Source: Ignavibacteriales bacterium UBA1304 (GTDB lineage: Bacteria; Bacteroidota; Ignavibacteria; Ignavibacteriales; Ignavibacteriaceae). Taken from it: DNA of 64,000 nucleotides. Below are positions 9,332 through 18,446 of this stretch, in pieces; the first letter of the stretch is position 1; the number at the start of each line of letters is the position of its first letter. The stretch lies in NCBI GenBank assembly GCA_002307295.1, contig DBTY01000020.1:78793-142792 (forward strand), written 5' to 3'. Position numbers and translations under genes: made by a program. The notes under the pieces were generated by a model. The model was not told the origin of the DNA and made no database searches. It saw only the letters and a list, made by a program, of their open reading frames with translations.

Positions 9332-9336
9332 GAGGG
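9330..9336 (+). promoter_or_regulatory. Strong Shine-Dalgarno site deciding the uppP TTG start
   Basis: AGGAGGG sits 4 bases before TTG at 9341. This is one of the few strong ribosome-binding sites in the window, and it supports the non-ATG start. Confidence 0.75.
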
Positions 9337-9340
9337 TTAT

Positions 9341-10192
9341 TTGAATATTTTTGAAGCGGTTCTTCTTGGACTTATACAAGGCATAACGGAATTTCTTCCG
9401 ATCAGCAGCACCGGGCATGTTACTCTTGCCGGTAAATTTTTAGGCTTAATTTCTGAATCAGATCCGCAGAGATGGACTTCGTTTGCGGCGGTTATTCAAT
9501 TAGGCACTTTGATTGCCGTTGCAGTTTATTTTTGGGGCGATATAGTTACCATTGTACAGGCTTTTTTTAGAGAAAATATTTCTGAAAGAAAAAATTATGC
9601 GGCTCAGAGCATAAGCTCAAGAATGGGCTGGATGGTGATAATTGGTTCGTTGCCGGTTGCAATTGTCGGACTATTATTTAAGCATCAGATAGAAGGCGTT
9701 TTAACAAAAAATCTTTATGTTATTGCAATCAGTTTAATAGCTCTTGCGGTAATATTAGGCATTGCTGAAAAGACTGCCAAATTTAAAAAAGGATTGAAAG
9801 AAGTTAGCGTTAAAGACGCTATTGTAGTTGGAATTGCCCAGGCTTTTGCATTGATACCCGGATCGTCTCGTTCAGGCACAACTCTTACAGGAGGCTTGTT
9901 CATGGGGCTTAACCGCGAGACAGCCGCGCGTTTTTCTTTTCTTCTTAGCATCCCGGCGGTTTTTGCAAGCGGATTGCTTGAACTAAAAGAAGCTATTCAT
10001 GCAGGGTTAAACCAGGCGGATATACTAAATTATGTCATCGCTACTATCATTGCGGGGCTCAGCGGTTATTTTGCAATAGATTTTTTGCTTAGATATTTAA
10101 GAAAGAACACTACTTTTATTTTCGTCTTTTACAGAATAATATTAGGAGTTGGAATTCTTTTACTTCTTCATTATCAAATAATTTTACCGTAA
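9341..10192 (+). CDS. uppP: Undecaprenyl-diphosphatase (UppP/BacA)
   Basis: Dephosphorylates undecaprenyl diphosphate to regenerate the lipid carrier for peptidoglycan and surface glycans. The 283 residues are the usual length. The first active-site motif EFLPISSTGH is at residues 17-26 and the second, PGSSRSGTTLTGG, lies in the middle; about eight membrane segments surround them. It starts at TTG behind a strong AGGAGGG. It would supply carrier for the glycan genes at 28-38 kb and may confer bacitracin tolerance, as UppP homologues do when overexpressed. Confidence 0.97.
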   Translation: MNIFEAVLLGLIQGITEFLPISSTGHVTLAGKFLGLISESDPQRWTSFAAVIQLGTLIAVAVYFWGDIVTIVQAFFRENISERKNYAAQSISSRMGWMVIIGSLPVAIVGLLFKHQIEGVLTKNLYVIAISLIALAVILGIAEKTAKFKKGLKEVSVKDAIVVGIAQAFALIPGSSRSGTTLTGGLFMGLNRETAARFSFLLSIPAVFASGLLELKEAIHAGLNQADILNYVIATIIAGLSGYFAIDFLLRYLRKNTTFIFVFYRIILGVGILLLLHYQIILP

Positions 10193-10214
10193 TCAATAAA
10201 TCGGCGGAGTAAAT

Positions 10215-10826
10215 ATGAAACAAACTTTTTTCTTAATTTTAATAATTGCAGTCTTTCTTGGATGCAAAGATTCTAATTCGTCTAATTTAAAAAATAAAAA
10301 TGGAAATGAAATGAGCGATACATTAAACGTCGATAAAGATTCTGTTTTAGTCGCTGTAATAGAGACTACTATGGGGAAAATTGAAATAGAACTATTCCCA
10401 CAATATACGCCTAAAACTGTTGAAAATTTTGTAGGTCTTATTAACAAGGGCTATTATAACGGCGTGATCTTTCACCGTGTAATTAATAATTTTATGATTC
10501 AAACAGGCGACCCTACGGGCACAGGACGCGGCGGACAAAGCTTTTGGGGTGGAAAATTTGCCGATGAATTCAGCGGCGCTTTAACGCACGATTCTGCCGG
10601 AATTGTTTCTATGGCTAACTCTGGCCCGAATACTAACGGAAGCCAGTTCTTTATTACATTGGAAGCTACTAACTGGTTAGACGGCAAACATTCGGTATTT
10701 GGTAAAGTTATTGACGGAATTGACGTAGTTAACGCAATTGGAAGAGTCGAAACTGTAAAGCCTTCCGACCGCCCTGTTAAAGACGTGGTTATGCAAAAAG
10801 TATCTGTTGAAAAAAGGAAAAGATAA
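10215..10826 (+). CDS. Peptidyl-prolyl cis-trans isomerase, cyclophilin-type lipoprotein
   Basis: Envelope folding catalyst of 203 residues. It has a lipoprotein signal peptide with the lipobox VFLGC (lipidated Cys17), an Asn/Ser-rich linker, then a cyclophilin domain (about 45-200) with GVIFHRVINNFMIQTGDP, GSQFFITL and NWLDGKHSVFGKV. The active-site Arg of FHRV is present. It faces the periplasm or outer membrane. It lies 22 bases after uppP and 6 before holA. Confidence 0.93.
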   Translation: MKQTFFLILIIAVFLGCKDSNSSNLKNKNGNEMSDTLNVDKDSVLVAVIETTMGKIEIELFPQYTPKTVENFVGLINKGYYNGVIFHRVINNFMIQTGDPTGTGRGGQSFWGGKFADEFSGALTHDSAGIVSMANSGPNTNGSQFFITLEATNWLDGKHSVFGKVIDGIDVVNAIGRVETVKPSDRPVKDVVMQKVSVEKRKR

Positions 10827-10832
10827 TACAGA

Positions 10833-11849
10833 ATGGCAAAGGCTAGGCCAAATATTCCTCCGGCTACGGAGATACGAAAACATTTAGAACGTAATAAGTT
10901 TTCCCCCATTTATTTTTTTATGGGGGAAGACTCATACTTAATAGACAACGCGGTTAAAGACCTTACTGTAGCGTTTAAACCGCAGCTCTCGTCTGAGTTT
11001 GATAAGGAAGTTATTCATTGCACGCCGGATAAAGATTTAACCGATATCCTTAACATTGCTACAGCTTTCCCTTTGGGAACTGGAAAAAAATTAGTCGTTC
11101 TAAAAGACTTTGATAAAATTAAAGATAAAAAGAAATTAAAAAGTTATGTCGGTTTCCCAGCGGAATTTACCTGTCTGATTATTATTCACAATGGCGACGT
11201 AGCAAATCTTGATACCGAACCTTATACTTCTCTTTTAGCAAAAAACTTTTTGTTTGAAGCTAAGGAGCTTAAAGAAAAAGCCTTGGCTGGCTGGGTTGAA
11301 GTTTACTGTAAATCTAAAGATAAAGAAATCTCTCCAGAAAATGCGGCGCTGCTGGTAGATACTGTGGGCGATAACCGCGCGTTAGTTGAAATGCAGCTTC
11401 AGAAAATTTTTAATTTCCTTGGCGATAAAAACGTAATAACTTTTGAAACGATTAAGGAACTTGCTACAAATTTAAAAGAAAATACTATCTTTGATTTGCA
11501 GGCCGCTATTGGACGCAAAGATAAAAAAGAAGCCTTGAAGATAAGCTATAACCTGCTTGAAAAGGGAACCGACCTTATTTTTATTCTGGCTATGCTTACT
11601 AAATATTTTACCGGACTGGCTCAGATTCCGGAGCTTAACGCTTCCACTATGCCGGAACAGGCCGCAGCAAGAATTGTAGGCACACATCCTTATTATTACT
11701 CTACTTATAAAAAAGCAAGAGAGCTGTATCAGGACAAGAAATTATATTCTATTATGAAAGCTCTTTTACAAGCCGACCTTTCGATTAAAACCACCTCCAT
11801 AGATGAAAAATCTATACTTACTCTTTTGATGGCAGAAATACTCAGGTAA
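10833..11849 (+). CDS. holA: DNA polymerase III subunit delta (clamp loader)
   Basis: Clamp-loader subunit that opens the sliding clamp. The 338 residues show the HolA pattern: SPIYFFMGEDSYLIDNAV near residue 24, an AAA+-like N-terminal domain without a Walker A site, FPLGTGKKLVVLKDFDK, then a helical C-terminal collar with ENTIFDLQAAIGRKDKKEAL and YYYSTYKKARELY. The family is divergent, but this layout is typical. It is the last gene of the colinear run starting at 429; a gap of 239 bases follows with no recognised feature. Confidence 0.92.
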   Translation: MAKARPNIPPATEIRKHLERNKFSPIYFFMGEDSYLIDNAVKDLTVAFKPQLSSEFDKEVIHCTPDKDLTDILNIATAFPLGTGKKLVVLKDFDKIKDKKKLKSYVGFPAEFTCLIIIHNGDVANLDTEPYTSLLAKNFLFEAKELKEKALAGWVEVYCKSKDKEISPENAALLVDTVGDNRALVEMQLQKIFNFLGDKNVITFETIKELATNLKENTIFDLQAAIGRKDKKEALKISYNLLEKGTDLIFILAMLTKYFTGLAQIPELNASTMPEQAAARIVGTHPYYYSTYKKARELYQDKKLYSIMKALLQADLSIKTTSIDEKSILTLLMAEILR

Positions 11850-12088
11850 AAAGCTGCTTCCTAAAATCCCTATTTTGTTTGACATTAGAATTCCATTAAT
11901 TTAAGTTGAAAGAAGAGTATTAATGATCTCTTCGTGTTGTGCAAATGATCGTCGAGAGCAGTAAAGTTTGAGGCGAAATTGTTTCGAATTCGACTGGGTC
12001 GTCAGGGCGCGCGCCGTAACCGCCGTGATTATGTTTGAGCAGACAAAAGAATTATCTTAAAATATTATCATTCATAAACATATAAACT

Positions 12089-12526
12089 ATGAAAAATATA
12101 TTATCATCCTGGCAATTGTGGGCGGCGTTATCGGCTGTGTTTGCGGCTATTACGGCGATATTTGCAAAGATTGGAATTGAAAAACTCAACTCGGATTTTG
12201 CAACATTTATTAGGACAATCGTCATCTTATTTGTTCTTGGGATAATTTTATTTATTACAAACCAATTCCAGCCAATAAATACAATATCGCAAAAGAGCCT
12301 TGTGTTTTTAGTCCTTTCCGGAATAGCGACTGGGGCTTCGTGGATATGTTACTTTCGCGCGCTAAAAATTGGGAACGCTTCGCAGGTTGCGCCTATAGAT
12401 AAACTCAGCGTTGTGCTTGTGGCTGTGTTTGGCGTAGTATTTCTGGGGGAAAAATTATCAGGCGCGGATTGGATTGGAATAATTATGATTGGGTCTGGCG
12501 CAGTTATAATTGCGTTAAAACTATAA
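12089..12526 (+). CDS. Half-size EamA/DMT-family membrane transporter
   Basis: A 145-residue protein with about five membrane segments and one EamA domain, where the usual drug/metabolite transporters carry two. Typical sequences are SAVFAAITAIFAKIGIE near the start and SQVAPIDKLSVVLVAVFGVVFLGE followed by a GSGAVIIAL helix near the end. Single-domain members are thought to work as dimers. It stands alone between two untranslated gaps of 239 and 150 bases. The substrate is unknown. Confidence 0.83.
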   Translation: MKNILSSWQLWAALSAVFAAITAIFAKIGIEKLNSDFATFIRTIVILFVLGIILFITNQFQPINTISQKSLVFLVLSGIATGASWICYFRALKIGNASQVAPIDKLSVVLVAVFGVVFLGEKLSGADWIGIIMIGSGAVIIALKL

Positions 12527-12676
12527 ACCGAGTTTCCGTTAATAACATGCGCTGCGCAGAAAAAAGATTTAAGTGAAAAAGAGGCGATTAAAAATATTGT
12601 AATTTTAAAGTAAATTGCATATATTAATCGTTTCAAAATAAAATATTAGTAAAAAATTAATTAGTAAGGTAATGAG

Positions 12677-12922
12677 ATGAAGCAAGGAATTCACCCTGAC
12701 TATAGAAATGTAGTATTTAAGGATTATTCGTGCGATTTTGCTATTCTGACAAGATCAACGATAAAAACCCCTGATACTATTGTTTGGGAAGACGGCAATA
12801 CTTATCCTTTGGTAAAGCTTGAAATTTCGAGCGGTTCACATCCGTTTTTTACCGGTAAACAGAAATTGATGGATACCACCGGTAGAGTTGAGAAATTCAA
12901 GAGAAAATACGCAAAACAATAA
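12677..12922 (+). CDS. rpmE2: 50S ribosomal protein L31, type B (zinc-free)
   Basis: Large-subunit ribosomal protein of 81 residues. The start MKQGIHPDYRNVVF and the later GSHPFFTGKQKLMDTTGRVEKF are the L31 signature. The four cysteines of the zinc-binding A type are missing, which marks the B type that many bacteria use when zinc is scarce; in Bacteroidota it is often the only copy. It is monocistronic, with AAGGTAATGAG before the ATG and a terminator 71 bases after the stop. Confidence 0.97.
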   Translation: MKQGIHPDYRNVVFKDYSCDFAILTRSTIKTPDTIVWEDGNTYPLVKLEISSGSHPFFTGKQKLMDTTGRVEKFKRKYAKQ

Positions 12923-12992
12923 ACCGGATAATATTTTATATCTTAATCCTGAACTTATGGATTGTATAAAAATTTTTAACCGACGAATTTTA

Positions 12993-13022
12993 GGCTATAC
13001 ATTTTTTGTATAGCTTTTTTTT
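12993..13022 (+). terminator. Rho-independent terminator after rpmE2
   Basis: GCTATACA (12994-13001) pairs with TGTATAGC (13007-13014) around a short T loop, followed by eight T residues. Confidence 0.88.
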
Positions 13023-13168
13023 ATCCTTAGCGCATATATGGATATTTTTTTTGTGCGCTGCGTCATTGCGTTTGATTTGCGAAACTGTAGGATTTTGTTT
13101 CGTAAAGAGCTATTTTTGTATTAAAATTATTAGTTATATTTAATATTTAAAGCAGTACAATCTGAATA

Positions 13169-14530
13169 ATGGAATTAGAAGAACATAAAATAGTCGATTT
13201 GTATCAGGGCGTTAGGGGGAATACTGTTAAGATACTTAACAGAATTGATAGAACCGACGCTTATCTTGAAAAACTTCTTGAAAACGAAATGAGAGACATA
13301 GAACTCTCAGGCCCGGATAAAGCTTTATTATACGAGCTTGTTCACGGCGTAGTCCGTTGGATGGGGCGTTTGGACTGGGTGCTAAACGGTTTTTATAAAG
13401 GACAGTTTTCCAAGGCTATTCCTAATCTTAAAAACGCTTTACGCGTAGCTCTATATCAGATTTTATTTTTAGACAAAATTCCAGATCACGCGGCTGTAAA
13501 TGAAGCTGTTGAGTTTGTAAAAAAACTTCAGGGGCAAAAGCCAGCCGATTTGACAAACGCAGTTTTGCGTAATATTATCAGGAATAAAACAGGCATAAGA
13601 TTCCCAGACCCCGAACAGGATCTGATTGGCTATCTTAGCGCGTATTATTCGCATCCTTCCTGGATGGTTAAACGCTGGGTTGAACGCTATGGAAGAGAGG
13701 CCACTGAGGCTCTTTTAACCGCTAATAACGAAAGACCATATCTTACGTTAAAGGTAAATAAGCTTAAAGTCAGCATACAGGAATTTCAATCGCTATTAAA
13801 TTCTGTAAATCTCAGATATTTAAATGGGAAATATCTTCCTGAATATATGAAGTTACAGAATCTTACAAATATAACTTCGTGGCAGTATTTCAAAGAAGGA
13901 TATTTTAATATACAGGACGAAAGCGCAGGCTTTGCATGCATGCTGCTTGATCCAAAACCGGGAATGAAAGTACTCGATTTGTGCTCGGCTCCCGGCGGCA
14001 AGTCCGCTTTTATAGCAGATATAATGAATAATGAAGGCGATCTAAACGCTTTGGATCGTTACGACGTCCGGCTTCAGATAATGAAAAGAAACATGACGCG
14101 ACTTGGCGTAACATGCATTAATTATATCGAGTCCGATGCGCTTGAATTTGAAGGAGAAGGATTTGACCGGGTACTTGCAGATGTTCCGTGCAGCGGTCTT
14201 GGCACCCTCTCAAAAAAACCGGATATAAAATGGAAAAAGGACTTGCAGGATATCCGAAACATAAATAAATTACAATATGATTTGCTGGTGAAGGCGGCAA
14301 GTTTGGTTAAGGTAGGCGGAGTGGTTGTTTATAGCACCTGCTCAATTGAACCGGAGGAAAATTTTAATATAGTCAGTAAGTTTTTAGAAAGCCATCCTGA
14401 TTATAGATTAGAACCGGCCTCAACCGTATTTCCTGAAGAATTATTAGATGGAAACGGCTGCGTTCAAACTCTACCTCATCTACATCAAATGGATGGAGCT
14501 TTTGCCGCAAAAATAATACGAGTAAATTAA
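13169..14530 (+). CDS. rsmB: 16S rRNA (cytosine-967-C5)-methyltransferase RsmB
   Basis: SAM-dependent m5C methyltransferase of the small ribosomal subunit. The 453 residues hold an N-terminal NusB-like RNA-binding domain (about 15-145, with NEAVEFVKKLQG and LTNAVLRNI) and a C-terminal Rossmann methyltransferase: SAM loop LDLCSAPGGKS at 269-279, the first cysteine motif DVPCSGLGTLSKKPDIKW (C341) and the catalytic YSTCSIEPEEN (C391). Both RsmB cysteines are in place. It probably opens a new transcription unit, since the rpmE2 terminator lies upstream and RodZ follows 24 bases later. Confidence 0.95.
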   Translation: MELEEHKIVDLYQGVRGNTVKILNRIDRTDAYLEKLLENEMRDIELSGPDKALLYELVHGVVRWMGRLDWVLNGFYKGQFSKAIPNLKNALRVALYQILFLDKIPDHAAVNEAVEFVKKLQGQKPADLTNAVLRNIIRNKTGIRFPDPEQDLIGYLSAYYSHPSWMVKRWVERYGREATEALLTANNERPYLTLKVNKLKVSIQEFQSLLNSVNLRYLNGKYLPEYMKLQNLTNITSWQYFKEGYFNIQDESAGFACMLLDPKPGMKVLDLCSAPGGKSAFIADIMNNEGDLNALDRYDVRLQIMKRNMTRLGVTCINYIESDALEFEGEGFDRVLADVPCSGLGTLSKKPDIKWKKDLQDIRNINKLQYDLLVKAASLVKVGGVVVYSTCSIEPEENFNIVSKFLESHPDYRLEPASTVFPEELLDGNGCVQTLPHLHQMDGAFAAKIIRVN

Positions 14531-14554
14531 TCTTTAAACTATAATAAAAATATT

Positions 14555-15511
14555 ATGCTTGCAAAATTTTCAGAAGAGCTGAAGGAAGCCAGAGAAAAAA
14601 ATGGCGTGACTCTTCAGCAAGTAGCCGCTCAAACAAGAATTGATATAAAATTTTTAACTGCAATGGAATCCGGAAATTTTACATTTCAACCGGAACTTTA
14701 CGTAAAGGCTTTTTTAAAAGATTATTGCAGGGTAATTGGTATTGATGAACAAAAAACGCTTTATCGATATGAATTAGCAAAACAAGGTAAATTTGACGCT
14801 GGAATTGAAGTTGTTGATGAAGGCGTTACAGTTGAACAAAAACCTCCGGTTCAGTATACACAACCGCAGCAGCCAGTTCAGCCGCCGCAGCCAAAACCTG
14901 TTCCGCAACCGCAACCTATGCCGGCTCCTCAGCCAACACCTACTCCTCAACCGCAGATTAAAATGGTTGACTCCTATACAATGCCTTTGGAAAGCGAACC
15001 TCAAAAATCTTCATTCAATAAAAATATAACCGCTTTATTTGCCATTGTTGGCGCAATAGCCGTTATTGGCGCGGCAGTTTATTTTCTCTTTATTAAGAAT
15101 TCAAATGACGCAATAGTTTCAGAAAAACCTTACGATCAGGTATTACAAGAAAATAAAAACAGAATTAACGATGATAAACCAAAGGCTCAGGAAGCGGTTA
15201 ATACGCCCCCGCCTGCGTCTACTGACAGCCTTAACTTACTTATAAAGGCTAATGACACTACCTGGATAAGAATAACCAAAGATAGCCTTAAATCAGAAGA
15301 ATTTTTGTTGTACCCATATTCAAAAAAATTAGTTAAAGCTAAAAAAAGTTTCCATATGACGCTGGGCAATTCTGGCGGAGTAGAACTTACGCTTAACGAT
15401 AAACAATTGAACTTTCAGGGAAAACGTAAGAAAAGAGCTGAATTGCTGATTGACGCAGATGGTCTTAAACAGCTTGGCGGCGGCGTTAAGGCTAAGAATA
15501 ATTTAAATTAG
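14555..15511 (+). CDS. RodZ-like helix-turn-helix membrane protein
   Basis: Predicted cell-shape protein linking MreB to the wall machinery. The 318 residues have an N-terminal cytoplasmic HTH domain (about 1-72, KEAREKNGVTLQQVAAQTRI), a Pro/Gln-rich linker (about 96-135), one membrane segment (about 157-180), and a periplasmic DUF4115-type beta domain (about 222-300). This is the normal RodZ order. The chosen start is ATG at 14555. It sits 24 bases after rsmB and 10 before ligA. MreB is not in the window. Confidence 0.88.
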   Translation: MLAKFSEELKEAREKNGVTLQQVAAQTRIDIKFLTAMESGNFTFQPELYVKAFLKDYCRVIGIDEQKTLYRYELAKQGKFDAGIEVVDEGVTVEQKPPVQYTQPQQPVQPPQPKPVPQPQPMPAPQPTPTPQPQIKMVDSYTMPLESEPQKSSFNKNITALFAIVGAIAVIGAAVYFLFIKNSNDAIVSEKPYDQVLQENKNRINDDKPKAQEAVNTPPPASTDSLNLLIKANDTTWIRITKDSLKSEEFLLYPYSKKLVKAKKSFHMTLGNSGGVELTLNDKQLNFQGKRKKRAELLIDADGLKQLGGGVKAKNNLN

Positions 15512-15521
15512 AAAGCTTAAG

Positions 15522-17546
15522 ATGGCCCTAAATCCGATATTAGAAAAAATTGAGAAGTTGCGGGATGAGATAGAACTACATAATTATAATTATTATGTTC
15601 TCGCTTCAAATCAGATAAGCGATTTTGAATATGACCAGTTAGTAAAAGAATTAGAAAAATTAGAAAAAGAAAATCCTCAGTTTATCACTTCCGACTCGCC
15701 TACGCAGCGGGTCGGGAAGGATCTTACAAAAGAATTCAATCCTTCAGTTCACAAGTTCCCAATGCTGAGCCTTGCCAATACTTATAATGAAGAAGAACTG
15801 ATTGAGTTTGACAGGCGCGTAAGAGACGCGCTTCCGCAGGGAGAAAAAGTTGAGTACGTTGTCGAATATAAAATTGACGGCGTGTCTATCAGCCTAACTT
15901 ATGATAACGGCAGGTTTGTAAAGGCCGCAACCCGGGGCGATGGAGTTACTGGTGAAGAAGTAACGGCTAATATAAAAACAATTAAAAGCATCCCGCTAAA
16001 ACTTAAGAAGGTTGATAATCAAAAATATAACTTTGACGAAATTGAAGTTCGCGGCGAAGTTTTTATGGGAATCGAAGATTTTGAAAAAATGAACCGCGAG
16101 CGAAGCATAACTGGCGAAAAACTTTTTGCCAATCCACGGAACGCGTCTGCCGGATCAATTAAATTATTAGACCCGCGAATTGTAGCTCAACGGCCTTTGA
16201 ACATATTTGCTTATTATCTGTTAAGCTCCAACCGTCAATTTGAAACGCATAACGAAAATTTATTACTTTTACAAAAACTTGGTTTTAATGTAAATCCAGA
16301 GTTTGCATTGTGCGGCAGCATTAGCGAAGCTATCGAAGTCATAAAGAAACTTGAAGAAAAAAGATATTCTCTTCCGTATGAAATAGACGGGGCAGTAATA
16401 AAAGTAAATTCGCTAAGGCAGCAAAGCATATTGGGCAGTATTGCAAAATCGCCGAGATGGGCTGTGGCTTTTAAATATAAAGCTAAACAGGCGTTTACAA
16501 AATTAAATGAGATTACGTGGCAGGTTGGCAGAACCGGGGCTGTAACTCCAGTGGCGGAGTTGGATCCGGTATTGCTTGCAGGCTCAACTATCAGTAGGGC
16601 AACGCTGCATAACTATGATGAAATAATCAGAAAAGATATTAGAGAAGGGGATGTTGTAGTAATTGAAAAAGGGGGAGACGTTATACCAAAAATAGTTTCG
16701 GTAGCGTTAGAAAAGCGTTCTGAAAACAGCGTTACAGCAACGCCTCCGCAAACTTGTCCCCGCTGCGGTTCGGTATTATTCAGACCGGAAGGCGAAGTTG
16801 CTATATATTGCGAAAATACCGAATGTCCAGATCAGATTAAAGGGCGTCTAGAACATTTCGCTTCTCGAGGCGCAATGGATATTGAAGGATTGGGGGAAGC
16901 TCTTATTGGTTCTCTCGTCGATCTGAATTTAATCAGGACTTTTGCAGATATTTACAGCCTGAAAGAAAAACGGGAAGAGCTTATTAGTTTGGAGCGAATG
17001 GGACAAAAAAGCGTAGACAATCTTTTAGCGGCTATTGAAAAAAGCAAAACCCAGCCTTTTCACCGCGTTCTTTTTGCGCTTGGAATAAGGTATGTCGGGT
17101 CGGGAGCGGCAAAAAAGATCGCGGATCAGTTCAGTTCAATTGACGAATTAATAAACGCTTCAGAAGAAAGTATTGAGGCTGTTTATGATATTGGTCAAAG
17201 TATTTCTTCAAGTATCAGGAAGTATTTTTCAGATGTTCATAATATAGATATAATAAACAGATTGAAAGACTCCGGATTGAAATTTACGGCTGAAAAAAAA
17301 GAAACAGGCGATTTAAAATTACTTAAAAAAACATTCGTTTTAACGGGCGTGTTATCAAAATATTCACGCGACGAAGCCTCTGAAAAAATAATCGCTTTAG
17401 GAGGTAAGGTAACTGCCAGCGTAAGTAAAAACACAAATTATGTAGTAGCGGGAGAAAATGCAGGGTCAAAACTGCAAAAAGCTCAAGCTCTAAATGTGCA
17501 GATACTAAACGAAGAAGAATTTGATAAATTATTAGATAGAGAATGA
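15522..17546 (+). CDS. ligA: NAD-dependent DNA ligase LigA
   Basis: Seals nicks in replication and repair using NAD. The 674 residues are full length: Ia domain with HNYNYYVLASNQISDFEYDQL, nucleotidyl-transfer domain with the adenylated lysine K117 in EYKIDGVS, OB fold with WQVGRTGAVTPVAEL, a four-cysteine zinc finger (CPRCG to CENTEC), helix-hairpin-helix repeats, and a C-terminal BRCT domain (about 595-674). The next gene overlaps its stop by 4 bases (ATGA). Confidence 0.98.
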   Translation: MALNPILEKIEKLRDEIELHNYNYYVLASNQISDFEYDQLVKELEKLEKENPQFITSDSPTQRVGKDLTKEFNPSVHKFPMLSLANTYNEEELIEFDRRVRDALPQGEKVEYVVEYKIDGVSISLTYDNGRFVKAATRGDGVTGEEVTANIKTIKSIPLKLKKVDNQKYNFDEIEVRGEVFMGIEDFEKMNRERSITGEKLFANPRNASAGSIKLLDPRIVAQRPLNIFAYYLLSSNRQFETHNENLLLLQKLGFNVNPEFALCGSISEAIEVIKKLEEKRYSLPYEIDGAVIKVNSLRQQSILGSIAKSPRWAVAFKYKAKQAFTKLNEITWQVGRTGAVTPVAELDPVLLAGSTISRATLHNYDEIIRKDIREGDVVVIEKGGDVIPKIVSVALEKRSENSVTATPPQTCPRCGSVLFRPEGEVAIYCENTECPDQIKGRLEHFASRGAMDIEGLGEALIGSLVDLNLIRTFADIYSLKEKREELISLERMGQKSVDNLLAAIEKSKTQPFHRVLFALGIRYVGSGAAKKIADQFSSIDELINASEESIEAVYDIGQSISSSIRKYFSDVHNIDIINRLKDSGLKFTAEKKETGDLKLLKKTFVLTGVLSKYSRDEASEKIIALGGKVTASVSKNTNYVVAGENAGSKLQKAQALNVQILNEEEFDKLLDRE

Positions 17547-18079
17547 CACAATTAATAAATATTATAAAAACATTTCTGGCAAAATTTTATTTCCTATTGC
17601 TGGCTAAAAAGCTTAAAAATGCGCAAAACGCATTTAATGGTTTTTTTACGGATGCAAAATCGGCTCTTATTATTTTTCCGGAAAATGAAGACGATTTAGA
17701 TTATGCCCTGAAAATTCTTAATTATGTTTTAGACGCAGGAATTAAAACTACGATATTGCTTAACGAGCAGTTTGTCGGTCAGGTTAACGCTTCCGGTTCT
17801 GAGGTAATAACATATTCCAACAAAGACCAGAATTTTTTAATGTTTCCGTCGGATATAATTAAAGAAAAACTTACGGAAAACCGTTATGGAATTACCATAG
17901 ATTTGAACATAATTCCAAGCATATATGCCATAAACTGCGTCGGTTTAACGCAATCTAACTGGAAGGTCGGTTTTGTGAATAAATATTCAGATAAAATATT
18001 TAATATACAAGTAAAAAATTATTCGCAAGACTCTGAAATATCTTATAAAAATTTGTTAAATTGCTTAACAATGTTTTAA
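17543..18079 (+). CDS. Conserved hypothetical protein, possibly DUF6913-like
   Basis: I do not recognise this 178-residue protein with confidence. It has no signal peptide; the first 24 residues are hydrophobic and basic. The centre alternates strands and helices (SALIIFPENEDDLDYALKIL, IKTTILL) and the end contains NWKVGFVNKYSDKIFNIQVK, loosely resembling the small Bacteroidota DUF6913 proteins. It starts inside the ligA stop (4-base overlap) and ends 9 bases before a STAS gene, so translation is probably coupled to ligA. Confidence 0.6.
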   Translation: MTQLINIIKTFLAKFYFLLLAKKLKNAQNAFNGFFTDAKSALIIFPENEDDLDYALKILNYVLDAGIKTTILLNEQFVGQVNASGSEVITYSNKDQNFLMFPSDIIKEKLTENRYGITIDLNIIPSIYAINCVGLTQSNWKVGFVNKYSDKIFNIQVKNYSQDSEISYKNLLNCLTMF

Positions 18080-18088
18080 GGAATATAA

Positions 18089-18436
18089 ATGAACTTCGAA
18101 ATCAAACAAATTGAAGATGTAACGGTCTTTAAATTAAACGAAAAAAAACTCGATACAAATAATTCTAGTTTGGTTAAAGGCGAGTTTACGCTGTTACTGA
18201 AAGTGGAAGGCGTTACCAGATTAATAATTGACCTTACAGAAGTTGAGAATTGCGATAGCTCCGGATTAAGCGCATTATTGGTCGCAAACAGGCTAATGAA
18301 CGCTAACGAAGGCGAAATGAAAATTGCAAACCTCTCCGAAAAAGTTATTTCTTTAATGAAGATTACGCAGTTGGACAGAGTCCTTTCTGTATGTTCTTCT
18401 GTTGAAGATGCTCTTGAAGAACTTAAAGAAAACTAA
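18089..18436 (+). CDS. STAS-domain protein, anti-sigma factor antagonist type
   Basis: A 115-residue single STAS domain like SpoIIAA/RsbV, a phospho-switch that releases a sigma factor or another target from an anti-sigma kinase. The phosphorylation loop ENCDSSGLSALL is present with candidate serines S57 and S58, and the surrounding strand IIDLTEV is typical. No anti-sigma kinase or sigma factor is nearby. It is separated by 9 and 10 bases from the neighbouring genes. Confidence 0.88.
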   Translation: MNFEIKQIEDVTVFKLNEKKLDTNNSSLVKGEFTLLLKVEGVTRLIIDLTEVENCDSSGLSALLVANRLMNANEGEMKIANLSEKVISLMKITQLDRVLSVCSSVEDALEELKEN

Positions 18437-18446
18437 TGGTGGGTAA

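Noticed and set aside
10499..10909. 136-codon minus-strand frame opposite the cyclophilin gene
   Set aside because: Antisense to a well conserved domain; no known family resemblance.
11850..12088. tRNA or small RNA gene in the 239-base gap
   Set aside because: A GTTTCGAATTCGAC stretch near 11978 resembles a T-arm, but no acceptor stem, D-arm or anticodon arm can be built around it.
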